Shown piece by piece: positions 35,501 through 49,389 of a stretch of DNA of 64,000 nucleotides (position 1 is the first letter of the stretch; each line of letters begins with the position of its first letter). The position numbers were made by a program, and so were the translations under genes. Under the pieces are notes generated by a model. That model saw nothing but the letters and a program-made list of their open reading frames with translations, did not search any database and was not told the DNA's origin. This DNA is from Brachionus plicatilis (Eukaryota; Rotifera; Eurotatoria; Ploima; Brachionidae): the NCBI GenBank assembly GCA_010279815.1, contig QEOQ01000180.1:2019214-2083213 (forward strand), read 5' to 3'.

Positions 35501-37751
35501 AGAAAAAATTTGAAATAAAGAGAATAAATTTAACTAATCTCTCAGTCAACTCAAAATGCTGATTCCAGAGTGTAAACAGTATCGTATTTTAGTTTAAGTA
35601 TAGATCTAATTATTGAATTTAGAATGAATTATTTTATTTTTATAATGATATCTTAAAATGAGCTCAAACAATAAAATAAATTATCCATTATTGAACCAAT
35701 TAAACATTTATCTGAAGGTTATGTACTGTTTTGGTATCAAAACCCCCTTTCTATTACATAGATATTTTATAAAATCAAGCCTAGTGTTAAAACTTTATTC
35801 AAGTTGAGTCGAACCTGACCCCTAATACTCTTTTTTTGTCCAACAGATAGTACATAAATATTGTCTCTTGCTGGCAAAGTTATTATTCAGATAAATAAAT
35901 AACATAAAAAAATTTGGCAAAAAATCAAGCCATAAATTGTTAGCCACCTGGTTGGTTTATTAAAAACTAAATTAAAAATTAATAAATAAAATATTAATAC
36001 TTACAAATCGGTTCGGATTTGATTGAATAATTGGATAAAACCTTTGGAAAAAAATGCTCAAAATTTAAATTGTGAAATTAAGATTTTTCATTTACCGGTG
36101 TCATTTCTTTTCCATCCATAACAGCAAACCAAGCTTTATAATCTTCATAAGACAGAGCTTGGTATGTATGAACGCTGCTATAACTTTTATCTCGCAAGGA
36201 AATATCGAACACAAATCTTTTATCGCTTGAAGATTTTTGACAATTATTTACATAATAGACTTCAGCATGCTACCAAAAGAAGGTATTAATTTTAAAATTC
36301 AGCTTAATAACTAATTGCTTACAGCCTTGTTTGCTGATTGATTGTATGGAATCACTTCAAGTTTTCTATTCTCCTTGTAGTATTTACAGTACTGTTTCAC
36401 ACGAGCCGAAGATCCAATTGTTTCTAAAGTAATAAATAGATTAAAAACACATTTTACTTAAAAAACAATTTTATTTTTAGACAAACTTTTTTCTAAAAGA
36501 TACAAGTAGCCTTGCTTGGACACAACTTGGTCTGAAGAAGAGCCTTGATCGTGATAATTGATGTAATAGTCCGGATTTTTGAGAATGTTTGACACAAATT
36601 CCTGCGATTTTTGTTTTAAATAGTCAAAGTTGTCCGACAGGGCCTGTATGCCACTTTGGGACTTTTTAAAACGTTCGTCGCTATCGACGTATTTTTCGTA
36701 TCCTTCGTGGTAAAATGTCTTCCAGTTTTGAACATACGCAAAAATCTAAAATGAATTTTTTTTTCAAAAATCTGCCACCTTTTAAAGAATAAGCTATTCC
36801 AGGCCAAAATGCTCCTAAGCAAATATCGTTTCCTATTAAATCTAGCTTATTTAAAACCAGGAGAATAAATGCTGAGCAGTATCCTTGATCGGATCATGTT
36901 CATAATTGAATGTTAGACTACAAGGAATAAAAATACTTACTGTCTGAGCAAAAAATAGAAACCATTTGTCCTCGAATTCTTGAATGCATAAAACGTAGTC
37001 TAAACATTTGGAATAAAAAGTTAAATTTTCTTGCCAAACGATGCGATCGTTCTAAAATTAAAATTTATTTAATAAAATTAAGATTTTTTTTGAATAAAAT
37101 TCTAATAAAATAATTTTTTACTTCTTTTGAATCGGTAGAGTGTTCTTCGTTTGTTCTTTCTTTTTTCAAATTTTGCGATGATTGCAAATATTTTTCCAAA
37201 GCTGTCACATATTTGATGTTCTGTCGTTCATATTCTTTTTTTTTCTCCTTTTTTTTTTTAAAAAAAGTTTAATATATTATTTAAAAATAAAAATGCAAAA
37301 GCAAAAAAAACCTTAAATTGATCGATTTTAATCTTCCGAAAATCATCAATTTGTTTTATTAATTTTTGTCCGGTGTTTATCATTTTGTTGCTGAATTCTT
37401 TTATCTCGTGAAAAAGACTGTAGGTGCACTCGAATGATTCAAAAAGATCGCTTTCCTCTTCGGACATTTCGCCAACAAAGCCGAGCTGAAAGTCCTTGAG
37501 CGAAATGGCCAACGAGTCCTGAGCGTTTTGTAATTCTAAAGAAAAAGTTGTATTATTTTTTTTAATTGACTTGACTTGACTTTACCATTGCATGCATTTA
37601 GGACATCTTCGAATTTTTTGAGTAAATTTTTTATATTTTTGTTTGTGTCAACGATGTGTTTTTCGTGTCTTTTTAGTTTTTCACGAAAATCCGGACTGTC
37701 AAGAATGGCTTCTTTGTACTCCAAATGATCCAATTTTAAAATAAGAACCAT
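32576..37751 (-). CDS. GRAF-like BAR-PH-RhoGAP-SH3 protein
   Basis: Sixteen exons spanning 37751-32576 join in phase to 951 residues (human ARHGAP26/GRAF1 is 814). Residues 1-275 form the BAR domain (DSPDFREKLKRHE, LKDFQLGFVGEM, KKEYERQN); 284-388 the PH domain (KQGYLYLLEKK ... ALSYEDYKAWFAVMDG); about 400-660 the RhoGAP domain with the arginine finger in EEGIYRKNG and the conserved Asn in SNLATCFGPTVFR; 663-890 a Ser/Asn/Pro-rich linker; 893-951 a C-terminal SH3 (ARTLYPCEADNPSELSFEA ... SGWLEASYNGKHGLVPGNYV). Homologues bend membranes, drive clathrin-independent endocytosis and inactivate RhoA/Cdc42. An Asn/Ser-rich insert of about 100 residues interrupts the RhoGAP domain. Intron 8 is about 1.37 kb, the others mostly 50-110 bp. 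Whether it is orthologous to ARHGAP26, ARHGAP10 or ARHGAP42 cannot be told here. Confidence 0.92.
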
Positions 37752-40700
37752 TTTACACTCCGTCAAAATTCATCAAAAAGTTCAACTTTGAATTACAATT
37801 TTTTCTATTCGATTCAAATTTTTAAGTTTTCCAAATGAAAAAAAAAACAAATGATATTTAATTTTAGCTAACCGATTGTAAGCAAGCTTTTTTTCTAAGA
37901 TTAAAAAAAAATGTTTTAAATTAATTTTCCATTAGAATACTTAGAGCTATATGCTTCCTGCTGAATATTCCTGTTGCCTAGAATAATAAAACTTGAGCAA
38001 AAAATCCATAAATCACTCGAGCTCAAGCGATTAAATTCTATTCAAGTCTTAAACATTGTTAACTCGCGTCAAAAGAACATTAAATCGATTTTAACTGCAC
38101 CAAGTACTGAGACACTAAAATGCTCTCGGCACTGCACTACTCACTCAGCTAGAAAGGCGACTTCAAATGTCTACTCAATTTACTCTATGATTAGCTGCAT
38201 TTAAGGCAAAAATTAAAATTGCAAATTTTTGAAATTCGATTACTCGTTGAGAGAAATGTCATTTGATTAATAAAATGAAAATAATTTTTAAAAGCATTTT
38301 TAAATTTAATGGCCAATTTTGAGTCACTAGTCCCGCGAGATTTTACAATTATTTTTATTTGAACAAAAAAAAAATAAAATAAATGAAAATATTCCTCTAC
38401 AGACTTGTTCAACTCTAAATAAAATATTTTATTTTCTAAACAAAACCAAATTGCTTTGTGTTGGTGATTCACATTTTTTTTTTAAATAAATCTTTTTCAT
38501 AAATCTAAAATGTGAGTCTAATTTATGTCAAAACCCGAAAGCAGAGTACGTCACCCGTACAAAACTGCTCAAAAAAAACTACATTTTTTGTTTAAATTTT
38601 AAATTAGTTATATGTTCCGAATTAGGGTTCGATTGAATTAGCAAAAAAATTGATTTAGAAAAGCCCAAATTTTAAAGTAGATTTAAGAGCTATATCAAAT
38701 CGAAAAAAATTTTAGTTAATTACTAATAGAAAAAATAAAAAAGAAAAGGGCAATTAGACACGCACTAAGCTAGGCGCTCATTTGAAAATGACAATTGATT
38801 AAGACGCAAATTTTGCTCTAGCTGACGTGATTAATGAAAAATAATTCAATAACAAAGATTCCTTCGATTTGTCTACATCCCATTCAAAAAAATTTCCAAA
38901 AATTCGCTAAGGAATTTCATTTCTTCTATTAGTATTTTAATGATGCATAAAATCCGGCCGATCTCAACCATTTATTTAAGTAACTGGATTTTTGCATTTT
39001 ATCTAGTTGAATTTATATCATTTTAAAATTAAAACTAAACTAATCTATCCTTATCTAGGCATTTGAGCAACAAGTCCTTTTCTTGTGTTCGATTTATGGC
39101 AATGTCTTAATTTAGAATTGATGCATTATAGAAAAATAATAAACAAATTTTATTTACATTCAGAAGAATTCTATCAAAATTCCAATAAGATCAAAAAAAG
39201 CTAGAAATTTCGGAGATTTGTGTATCTTCACAAAAACCTCTGCACCACAGCACTATTTAAAAATTTATCAAACCATTCTGTCCAAGTAATTTGTGTCTCA
39301 AAAATAAAATCACTAAATAAAAGCCAAACAGATGATATGATAGTTGATTTACGCCAAAATCTTACATCTAAAAAATAATTATTTTTTTCTAATCAACAAC
39401 AAAAAGATAAGAATTAAATTTATATCAAAAAAATAAATACTAAAAACAAATTCTTAACCTCATTTAATGAATTCACACTTAAATTGATGAAAAATTTTAA
39501 AAATTGTTGCATGTTTGATTTAAAAAAAAATTTCATAAATTAATTCCAGACTTGTGTATTAGCTGAGTATTTTTAAATCTATTAAATAAGCATTAAAGAG
39601 ATGATTGATTTACGAAATGACTTTTATTTAGAAAAATGCATTTAAATGGATTTAAAATGCTTCTTTGATTAAAATTTTTGAAATCCATAACTATTTGTCA
39701 TCTAATATTAAATTTGAGAACAGGTGATTTTAAATATGAAGCCTAAATGAAGACTGGAAAAGAAGTTCGATTTCAACACAGCTCAAATTTCTTCATTTTT
39801 TTAAATAAAAAATCAAACTGGATTTATAGAGAAGAATAGAAAAAAATCAATTTAAAAAAGTTAAATGTAAAATGTAACTAGTTTATTGAGGCACATGTTT
39901 GTTTTATGGAAAACAGTGGTGGCAAATAAAAACAAGATATCTCACGATTTTTCGATCGGCAGGTTCATGACACAATTGCGCAAATGAAACCCAACTTATG
40001 CACCCGTTCTTATCCCACCCTTATCGTCAATTAATTTTAACATTTCTCAACATATTTTAACTAACTTGAAATGATAAAAGCTCGCCTATCTAAAGAAAGC
40101 AATTAAAAAAGAGCAAATTTTTCTGTAACAAAATAGCTTTTCATACTATCATAAATTTGGAACACAAATCTCACATACATTTAACAAATTCTGGCAAGCA
40201 CACAAATCTTTGACGGAAGTTTGAAAATTTCTTGTCAGTCTCTTTAAATTAACGCCTCTTAGAAATAAAATAAAATTATAATCAATTTAAAAAAAAAAAA
40301 CAATTCTAAATTTTTTTAAAATCAATCATTTTTGAACCAAATAAAATTTTCCAAAGCGGAACAAAACTAAATGACTTAAGGCTGTGGAATTATTTTAAGC
40401 TGATTTCATCTGTAGTAAATTAATAATTGAAATAGATTGCTTAGGGTGATGACTGTGGAGGTTCTAGAATAAAGCCTTTAAAAAATTCCCATTGTGACAT
40501 GTCAATAAGTTTTTCTTACTTTTTTTTTCGTTGAGCTGAAAGCGGCAAATTTGACACATCATAAAAACGATACAAATTTTGAAAATCGATTATTTAAAAA
40601 TCGATTGCAAAAAATGAAAATAGGTATTTACGATTAATGAGATATTTTATGCGGTTTTAAAAAACAATATGCCAAAATTTAGCAGCACAAATCCGCCAGT

Positions 40701-43700
40701 GTCTTCTGATAAATATGTGATCATTAAAACGAAGGAGGAATTGAATGACTTGCAGCGATGAGCAAACAAAAAATATTAATAATTTATGAATGCAATAAAA
40801 ATTTTATTTAAATGTAGACGTTTTTTATTTTTTTTTTAATACGAGAAAATATTATCTCTTCAATGCTCGCTAAGAATTTTTGCTCAAATTTCAAAAGTTA
40901 ATTCTGTTACTTAAAATACCAATTGAATTAAAAAATAAAATCAAGTTATTAATTAAATATATTTGATATTTTCTCCAAACTTGTTAAATTAATTATCATA
41001 ATTGCAATAAACGCGGTCTCAATATTAACAAAAATAACAAAATAGTTGAAATAAATAAATATTTTGAAATATAAAAAATTTAACAACTTAAAATTTTTAC
41101 CTTCCACCCATTTTAAACAAATTAGATTTTTTTCCTGAGGGATAAGACATATGTTATCTTAAGCAATCTGTCAAGCACCTGTATAAAAAATAACTTTTAA
41201 ACTTAATTCAATTAAAGATAAATGATTTAAATTCAAATCGTACTAATCAAAATATTTAATTGTACTTGGAACTCTAGTTAATTTTTGTTCCTAAAAAAAT
41301 GTCAAATTTTTCATTCTATAATCAACAATTTTTGATTATAGTTATTAAATTATTTTTCTTTTAAAACAAAAAACAAAGTTTTTCAGACTGTAATCATTTA
41401 TTTTAAAAGTAAAAAAAATTTAAAAAAGAATCTTTTTTAAGAAAAATAAAAATAGTTCATTTTTACACTTTTAAAATTGTATCAATTTGTCAAATTTTTT
41501 TGAATTTTTAAAACCTTCATTTTTTTTCACTTTAGCCGTATATGCGCGTTCTTAAAAGGTTTTAATTAAATTAGAATTTATTTCTTAATTTCCTGAATAA
41601 AGTTAAGAAAAAAGCGCCATAAGTTAAGATTATAGTCAAGATTTTTGTTATAATCGAAGCAAAATAAAAAAGTCCTTAAGCTCTAACTTGCTTTCATCAG
41701 TCATTTTTAACACGAAATGTAGAATCGAGTTTTAATTATAGTTCAAAATTATAGAACTTGATTAGAAATTTTAATTAAAACTTACACAATTGTGAATTAT
41801 TTGATTACTTTATTTTCTAGTTGAAATATTTGAATTCCAAATGTTTTATTTAAACTCGATTAAATCTAGATATCAGAAAATTTGTGGATTTGATCCTTGC
41901 TGAGCTAGATTAGTTTGTTCATTTTATAAAAAAAATTCAATTTATACATTCAAGCATTTTTGTCAAATTAAGATTTCAAATCTGAAAAAATATTCATTTA
42001 GCTTATAAAGTTAACTTATGTGACAAATTCAGTAGCTCGTTATGACTCAAACTAATTTAATGCACCAGATTCACTGAAAATGGCATGAGCATTTTTAAAT
42101 CTTTTTTATTAAATTATAAATGATTTAGAGAGCTTTTTAACTCAAACACATCATTTGTCCTAAAAAGTATTTGATTTAGATATAGCTCGAGATCTGTAGG
42201 CCAGAAATATTTTTCTCCGTTCTATAATTATTAGCAAAATCTCATAAATCTTTCAAAATATTCTTTAGATCTAATTAAACAAACACATGAAAATCTAATC
42301 TAAAATCCAATTAAAAGTTTAAAATTTTTGGATATGAATCTAAAAGGATTATAGAGAAATCCTTTGATTTCATTCTTGAAATGAAACTTTAAAAAATTAA
42401 GCTTCACTAAGTAAAATTTCTATAAAATCCCATTAATTTTTTAGCATAAACTTTTGAAAAAATATCAATTTAATTTACTTTTTACGACGATCATCGACAA
42501 GTAAGTAAAGACATATATATATGTAATATAGATTTGAATTTTTTCAATATTTCACCATAAAGTTTAATTGATATTTAATTTTTGGAAAATTATTAATTGA
42601 ATTTAAATGATGTCATTGTAAATGAATAAAGCTTTTTGAAAGACTTGAACTTAATAGAAAGCCTCAAGATTTCATTAAAAATTTAACAAGCTTTTATAAA
42701 TATTTTTAATAAATAGGAAGCTAAATATTGAATCCACTGACTCAATATTTTCAATTAAAAATATTAATTAATTATTGAAAATAATTAAATTCATTTTTGT
42801 TGTGAGGAAAAAAATTCAAATCAAATTTACTTATTTATAGATTAATTAATAAACCTTTTTTTAATATAATAAAACAGACATATGTTAAAATTTTATTTTT
42901 GAAATTTTTAAAATACGTTTCTTTATAAGTGCACCGAATCATTAAAAATGCCATAAGCCCAAATATGAATTTTCAGGAAACAATACTGCCTATTGCAAAA
43001 TTTTTTTGTCTAAAATTTGTTTCATTTGCTTAATTTTAAATCAATCAAAAACATATGCGTACAAAATAAGACACTTTATACAAAATGTATCACTAATTTT
43101 ATGATCATAAATCTAAATAAAACCGTGATAGTCTTTGATAATAAAATTAATCTTTCAAATTTTAATCAACACTTGCGTCATTAGTCTAAAATTTGAAGTT
43201 TTTAAAGCCATTAGTGGTAAAAAATCAAAAAAAAAAACTATGGCTTCCAACCATTTGTTTTAACTTCGAATGAGGGCTTTTATTAACCTTTAATTATGAA
43301 CTTATTTGAAAAGACTGCCATTTTAAATATTTGGACGGATCAGATTGCAATAATTGCTCGTGACCATGGAACAAAATTGCTTGTATCATTATGAACATAA
43401 AAATTGGCATTTTGAAAAAATAATATACTAAATAGGCCATTGATTTATCGCAAGCAAAATACATAAATTTTGATAAATAATTTTAAAAAATAAACTTTTG
43501 TTCTCTAATATAATATATACACTCATTGTTATCTATTTTTAACTTTTATAGCTAATTTAATCTCAAATGAAGAATTGGTTTTTTTCTAAAGCAATTATCA
43601 CTTTTAATGGTTTATATTTTATTTGAAAATAATGAGCGATTCAAATGTAATTTCGAATTTCTGAATTTGCTCTAGATATAAATGATTTTTCATCAACCTC

Positions 43701-46289
43701 TATTTGGCTATATAGAATCATTTGAAACCTGGAAAATTTTCATTTTAAAGTTTCTGGATTTGATGATATTATATATCTTTCTTAATCCAGATGTGACAAA
43801 AATTTAAAAACTGAATTTTGTATATTTATTTATCAAATTTCTCTCGGTTAAAATTAATGAACGAAGTATAGAATTCTTTTTTTAAAAAATAATGATTTTT
43901 TCAGATGTTCACATATTAACTCTCAAAATTCTTTACAAAAAAACCTTAATTCTTATTTACTTTTTAATTTAAAATTATTTTTTGTGATCTAACAAAATGT
44001 AAAAAAAAATCACTTAAGATATAATCTCATGAAAAAAACAAAGTTTAAAATTAAAAAATAATTTACAAAAACAAATCTAAATATTAATCAAAAAAGACCT
44101 CTTTAAAGATACTTAAAGCATTATTAATTTAAAAGCATTAAAGAAACTATAAAAAATTACTATTGAAAAATTGATCTAGTTTTTTAGCCATGAATTCTTA
44201 GTTTAAAGTTAAACAATTTGTAACTGAATAAATTTATAGAATATTAACTTTAAATTCCTCGGTTAAATAAAAAAGTCTACAGAATAAAAAAAGCAATTTT
44301 CGGTTCTAAAAATTAAAAACTTTAGGAGACTGTTTTTTTTAAATTTCAATACTCATATTTCTAAATTGCACTAATTTCATAATTTTATTTGCCTATCAAA
44401 ATTAAAATTGCTAATTTTTTCAAATCATTTGTTACTCTTATAAATTTTTTACCGATCAGTCTGTTTTATTTCATAAGCACTTTGAAAAAAAATTTATTTT
44501 TGGTATCATTAAAACTTTCATTATAAAATTTAAGTAAATTTTCATCATTTAAAAAATGAATTCTAGTAATTATGAACTTATTCTTTAAAATATCCTGATG
44601 TTTCAAATGATATCTAGTTACAAATAAATGATTCAAATTCTTAGCTCGAGTGAATTTTAAGAATAAACTAAAATATTTAGAAATTCAATCAGTTAAAATA
44701 ATACATCGTAATAAAATTATCAATATAAATAGTTTAATCTATTCTTTTGGTTAAGTATTAACCAAAAATTAATTTTGTCTAGTGACTCCTTCAATTAAGT
44801 TTTTAATTATAAATTAAATTTCAAATTTTATCAAACGCGGTTTCTTTTTTTAATAGTATTCCGCAAATTAAAAAAAAAAAAACTTATTTTTTTTAAATTA
44901 CGTTCTGAAAAAAAGTTGAACTTTAATTTAGCACTCAACATTTTAGAACGTGACAAAATCTTTTTTATCTGCAAAGTTGAGAATACTTTTAAATTAAAAC
45001 TTATTAATGAAAAACAAAAAAGGGCAAACACGGAGAACGGTTTGTAAAATATTTATTATTTAAAAAAAAAATGTTGGCTTTGAAAAAAAGCGGAGTATAC
45101 TGGCAATAGGTAAATGATATTTGTTGACAATACAATTGACATGCATTTAAAGTTCTTTAGCCAACAAACTAAAATCTCTAAATAGTTTTAAATGGAATTA
45201 GAAAATATTCAACAAATATTTAAAGCCATTTTAATTAAATCGACTAGACGTTTCTTTTTTAAATATAAAAAGTCATTTGAGAAAAACCAACATTTAAATC
45301 TGATTTAAACTTTGATTCTTTTTTATTTACAATTTAATTCGACTAATTGATTTCAAACCGAGATTTTTGATTGTTTATTTAATCATGTGTTTAGAAATAA
45401 AAGTTTAGCATTCTGTAATTTAAAAATTACAGAAAGCTCAGCTTGGTTTTTTACTTAAACTGATAAATCAAGGGGTTTGAGGTTTCTTTCAACTTAATCG
45501 TTCCTATTCAGAAAGTTTTTTTTTTAAAAAAGATGCATTTTTTTCAAAAATGTAACAATCTGTCGCATTTGTGAACCAAAAAGAATATGTTTGCAATTCT
45601 GCAATTCTCTGCAAAATAATTGAATATTGATGATGTAGTACAGAAATACAAGTGGAAAACAAAAAAATAATTAATTTCTATACAAATCAGACCGAAGTAA
45701 AAATTGATTCTGTGAAAGCGTCCTTTAATTTCAGATGCATTTAAATTTTATTAAAAAAATAATTTTAATCAATCTTTTAAAATTTTTAAAAGATTTGAAT
45801 TGTCCATAAAATTTTGTTTTTTTATTTAAAATTTCATATTTTAATATTTTGTTTTTTTTTTCATCATCATGAAGTGTTTTTTGAAATAAATGATTAATTA
45901 AAAAAAATTAAGCTTGTTTGACACTGTTTTGTTGTACTGTACTTTAAAAAACAGTGTTTTTAAAACAAATCAAAATTATCAATAAGGAAGTTATGTGTAG
46001 TTTTTAATTATTTTTTCCTGACATCAGTCCAGAAAAAAAGATTCGTAACTCGAATATAAAATCATTTACAATTTTTTAAAAATATATTAAAATTTTTTAA
46101 AACAAATGAAAATTTTCAAATATTACTTACAGATCTCTTAACCTTAATCTAGAAAAAAAAATTCAAAAATATAGCTTTTTCAAGAAAAATTATTTTTTTT
46201 TAAATATTTGGCATTTTCTATTAAAAAAAAATTTTTGCCAATTTTCTTACTCTTAAGGAAATTTTTTTCGCTGATATGATTTGATCGCA
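37752..46289. other. Gene-poor AT-rich stretch of about 8.5 kb
   Basis: No gene or clear transposon is supported. The first 450 bases (37920-38205) have higher GC and probably include the promoter/5' UTR of the GRAF-like gene. Isolated blocks of less AT-rich sequence occur at 39895-40020, 40440-40520 and 40660-40765 (the last with a 30-codon open frame). Otherwise it is poly-A/T-rich DNA; it may be intergenic or part of a very large intron. Confidence 0.5.
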
Positions 46290-46536
46290 AATGTCGTCAT
46301 CCGTCTTTGATTTGGCCGGCCATTTTCGCGGTCCTAATTTTTGGCCGCCGGTATGGCCGCCAAAGTGGCCGTCCGTCTATGTTTTGGCCGGCCAACTCAG
46401 CGGTCCAAAATTTTGGGCCGCCGGCCTGACCGCCAAAGTTGCCGTCTTCCTTTATAACCGTCCGTTTAGGCGGTCTTGTTCGCAGTTTAAAAAATTTTTG
46501 GCCGCATCAATGGCCCTTTGTACGTTTCCCAACACT
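46290..46536. repeat. GC-rich tandem repeat island (GGCCGCC units)
   Basis: About three degenerate units of 70-80 bp repeat in tandem, each beginning CGTC and containing TTGGCCGGCCA (or a variant), GCGGTC and GGCCGCC. The block ends CCCAACACTA. It is far richer in G+C than everything for kilobases around. It can be read as an 85-codon open frame, but that is a consequence of the GC-rich repeat. Confidence 0.75.
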
Positions 46537-47355
46537 AATAATTTCTGAATTTTAACTTATTGTGACTAAAAATATCTTATTAACAAAGTAATCAGTTATT
46601 GAGAATTTTATTGTATTTTATCCATTAGAACGTGTCATTTGATATCCTTTAAAAACAAAACCAGTCAAAATTTTGAAAATATAACACTTGGATAATAATT
46701 TCAAAATATCAAAATCGATAAGTCATTTCTGGCTAGCTTAATTTCAGTAAACTTGAGTAAATTATTTTTACAAATCAAAAGTAAGAAAATTATATATCTT
46801 ATGAATTAAAAGAGATAAATTTGGAAGAATGGAATAAATAATCAAAATTTAATAATCAAATTTAATAATTTTAATTCAATAATTTTAACTTTACTTAAAG
46901 AACCTTCATAAGAAGTTAAGAAAACTAATAAACAGTACTGCTACGGTAAATTTCTTTTTGGTAATTTTACTGATTTTACCATGAAAATTAAAAGGTACAA
47001 AATTTGTTGAGTTATTTTTAATTTTGACAAAATTTTTTATAAGTAGCTATAAAGAATAAAGTTTATTTACGTTAATTAGTCGTTTTTTTATCGTAAAAAA
47101 AGTAAAAAAATGTAATTTTCAATTTTATTTAAAATATTTTATTAATTATTTGTTTTATGAAAATTGCTTTTTTTTAACTGTTTAGCGTATTATACCATGC
47201 TAGACTAAATGTTCTTTTTGACGGCACTAATTTTTTCAAGTGATCTTTATTATAAAGCCTAAGATTTATAATAAATAATTTTATATTTAATTATTTAAAA
47301 AATGAAAAAATTTAAAAAATTTTCGAGGAAAAAAGGTTAAGAATGAAGCCTAAGC

Positions 47356-47530
47356 TTTTAAAAATTTCTGATTTCACTTGCCAACTTAACAGTTTCTAGA
47401 TTATTTATAATTTAAAAAATTAAATTAAATCCTTTATATTTCTTCTTCTTGTTTCGAGAAACGTCATTCCTCATAATCAAAATTTTTACAGCCTGGAATC
47501 AACTTCCTAGATCTACGTTTTACTTTTTCT
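47356..47530. mobile_element. Small non-LTR retrotransposon fragments
   Basis: The minus strand around 47470-47356 resembles the C-terminal RR..DLI..F block of the fragment at 26941-27219, including a shared nucleotide stretch near CAACTTAACAGTTTCTA. The plus strand at 47490-47530 reads TAWNQLPRSTF, the end of a similar ORF2. Both are highly degraded. Confidence 0.5.
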
Positions 47531-47922
47531 AAATTCTTCTAATTATCTTTCAACTATGGATCACAAAAAATAATTATTTATTCAATAAGTCTTATCATTG
47601 AGAAATAAAGTAAATTAAGAACATTTGTGTCCAAAAATTTTAAGTTTTTTCCAATTATTCACAAAATCATTTTAGTCCTGGCAGGAGAATAGCTAACATG
47701 TACGCCCAAATCATTTTGAAAAAACTCACCAAATCTTTTTTCCAATTTTTGTTTTGTTTAATGATTCTGAAGATTTTTATTTCCAATATATCCATAATTT
47801 TACACTCCATTAAGTTTAAATCGGTCGTCCAGCCTGGTACAGTATAAATATCACGTTGTAAACTAAGTTTTCATTTAAATGATTTTCATATCATCATCAT
47901 AGACTTTTGTTTCATTACTTAA

Positions 47923-47945
47923 CACTAGAAGAGCCAAGCATTTTT
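47923..47945 (+). repeat. piggyBac-type terminal repeat
   Basis: TTAA (47919-47922) is followed by CACTAGAAGAGCCAAGC, matching the left end of the piggyBac-like element at 5784 in 9-10 of the first bases and beyond. No matching right end was found, so this is a solo or truncated end. Confidence 0.5.
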
Positions 47946-48245
47946 TTGTTTTTTATCCAAAATATTTTAATTTTACAGAATAATAACTTTAAAAAAGAAG
48001 GATTAAATCAACAAAGTTAAAAAAAAATTCATTTATTTGTAAAAAATATATTCAAAAGATATGAGGTTGATATTGACTTTTCTTCTCACCATTACAAAGA
48101 CTTCATTGTCAATGACCGCTTTAAAGTATAAATAAATGAATATAATCATTTATTTAGTACATTAGGGATTATTCTTTATTTTTTTATTCTCCACACCAAT
48201 CCTTGTTTATTTTTCAAAAATATTAATTTTAACTACTGTGCTTTT

Positions 48246-48988
48246 ATAAAAGGTGCATAACGGATTAAATTACGAAATTTTATATTATTTTTAGTTAGTT
48301 TACGTATTCTAACATGAAGGGTTAGGAAATGTAATTTTATCAAATATTACTTAAGATTACATTATAATACGTAACTTTTAGTAAAATCGTTCTAAAATGC
48401 TTACAGTCAAAAAAATGAGAAATTTGGTAAGAAAAAAGTAAAATTGGCCTGTTCCATTATTATGAGAAATTAAACATTCCTCATCATTTCTTATTTAATT
48501 TTATGTAAACTTACACAATTTTTGGTAAAATTTTGTAATAAAAATATAAATCATCGAATAATTTAGAAATAAAAAAAAAGTAAAATTCAAACAGTATTAA
48601 AAATACTTACAATAAAAAAATTTTAAGTGAAAAATTTTGTCATTTTTAAATTATTTGACCGACCATCACCGTTTTTTACAACAATATCCATTACCTTTAA
48701 ATAATTATTGATGAATAACATGAAATTAGTAGTAAATAAAGATATAAATTTAAAAATGCGTTCATCTTAATTAAATTTATATTTTATTTTAGATTTTTTC
48801 GCAAAGAGTTTTCGCAGATGTGTATAGATCAAAAATAATAAAAGGTTAAAAAAGCAAGTTTATTTAATTCGAGAATTTAAAATTATTTTTTTTTGTTAAA
48901 ATTATAGGTAATTGATATTGTAGTAAAAAACAGTGGTAGTTGATCAAATAATGTAAAATTACGTAATTAAGCTCATTCTGCACCTTAT
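48246..48988. mobile_element. MITE with degenerate terminal inverted repeats
   Basis: The left end reads AAGGTGCATAACGGATTAAA and the right end complements to AAGGTGCAGAATGAGCTTAA, both followed by TTACG and both bordered by TA-rich flanks. The interior contains further TTACGTA-like motifs and no gene. Resemblance of its interior to the mariner MITE at 6000-6328 is suggestive only. Confidence 0.55.
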
Positions 48989-49389
48989 ATATAAATACTG
49001 TATTACACCAACGTGTTTCTTTTAAATTTCAAAATATGAAATAAATATTTTTCAAAAATTAAAACAAGGGTTGGTGTTGCAAATTTAAAAAAAAAAGAAT
49101 AATCGTTAATGCACAAAACAAGTGATTAAATTTAATTTATTTATTCTTTGTTTAATTTTTAAAAATCAAAAAGAAAAATCGAATAAAATAACCAAAATAT
49201 TTTAAACTGTATTTGGTAAAAATTCAAGAAAATCTGTTCGATAATTCAATTTAAATTTTTTCTTAAAATTTCGACAAAATATAAAAAAGTGCATTTAAGA
49301 TATTTAAATAACAGCCAAAAAAACTATCATATTATTTAATTTTATAAAATAAATTTTTTGAATTTTATCCTGCTTTTTTTTATAATAAG

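Noticed and set aside
37974..38204. 76-codon plus-strand open frame
   Set aside because: No domain, no splice context, and it lies where the promoter or 5' UTR of the GRAF-like gene is expected.
40669..40761. 30-codon open frame starting MPKFSSTNPPVSSDKY
   Set aside because: Too short, no flanking exon or homology that I can support.
46291..46548. 85-codon open frame rich in Trp and Pro
   Set aside because: It is the translation of a GC-rich tandem repeat.
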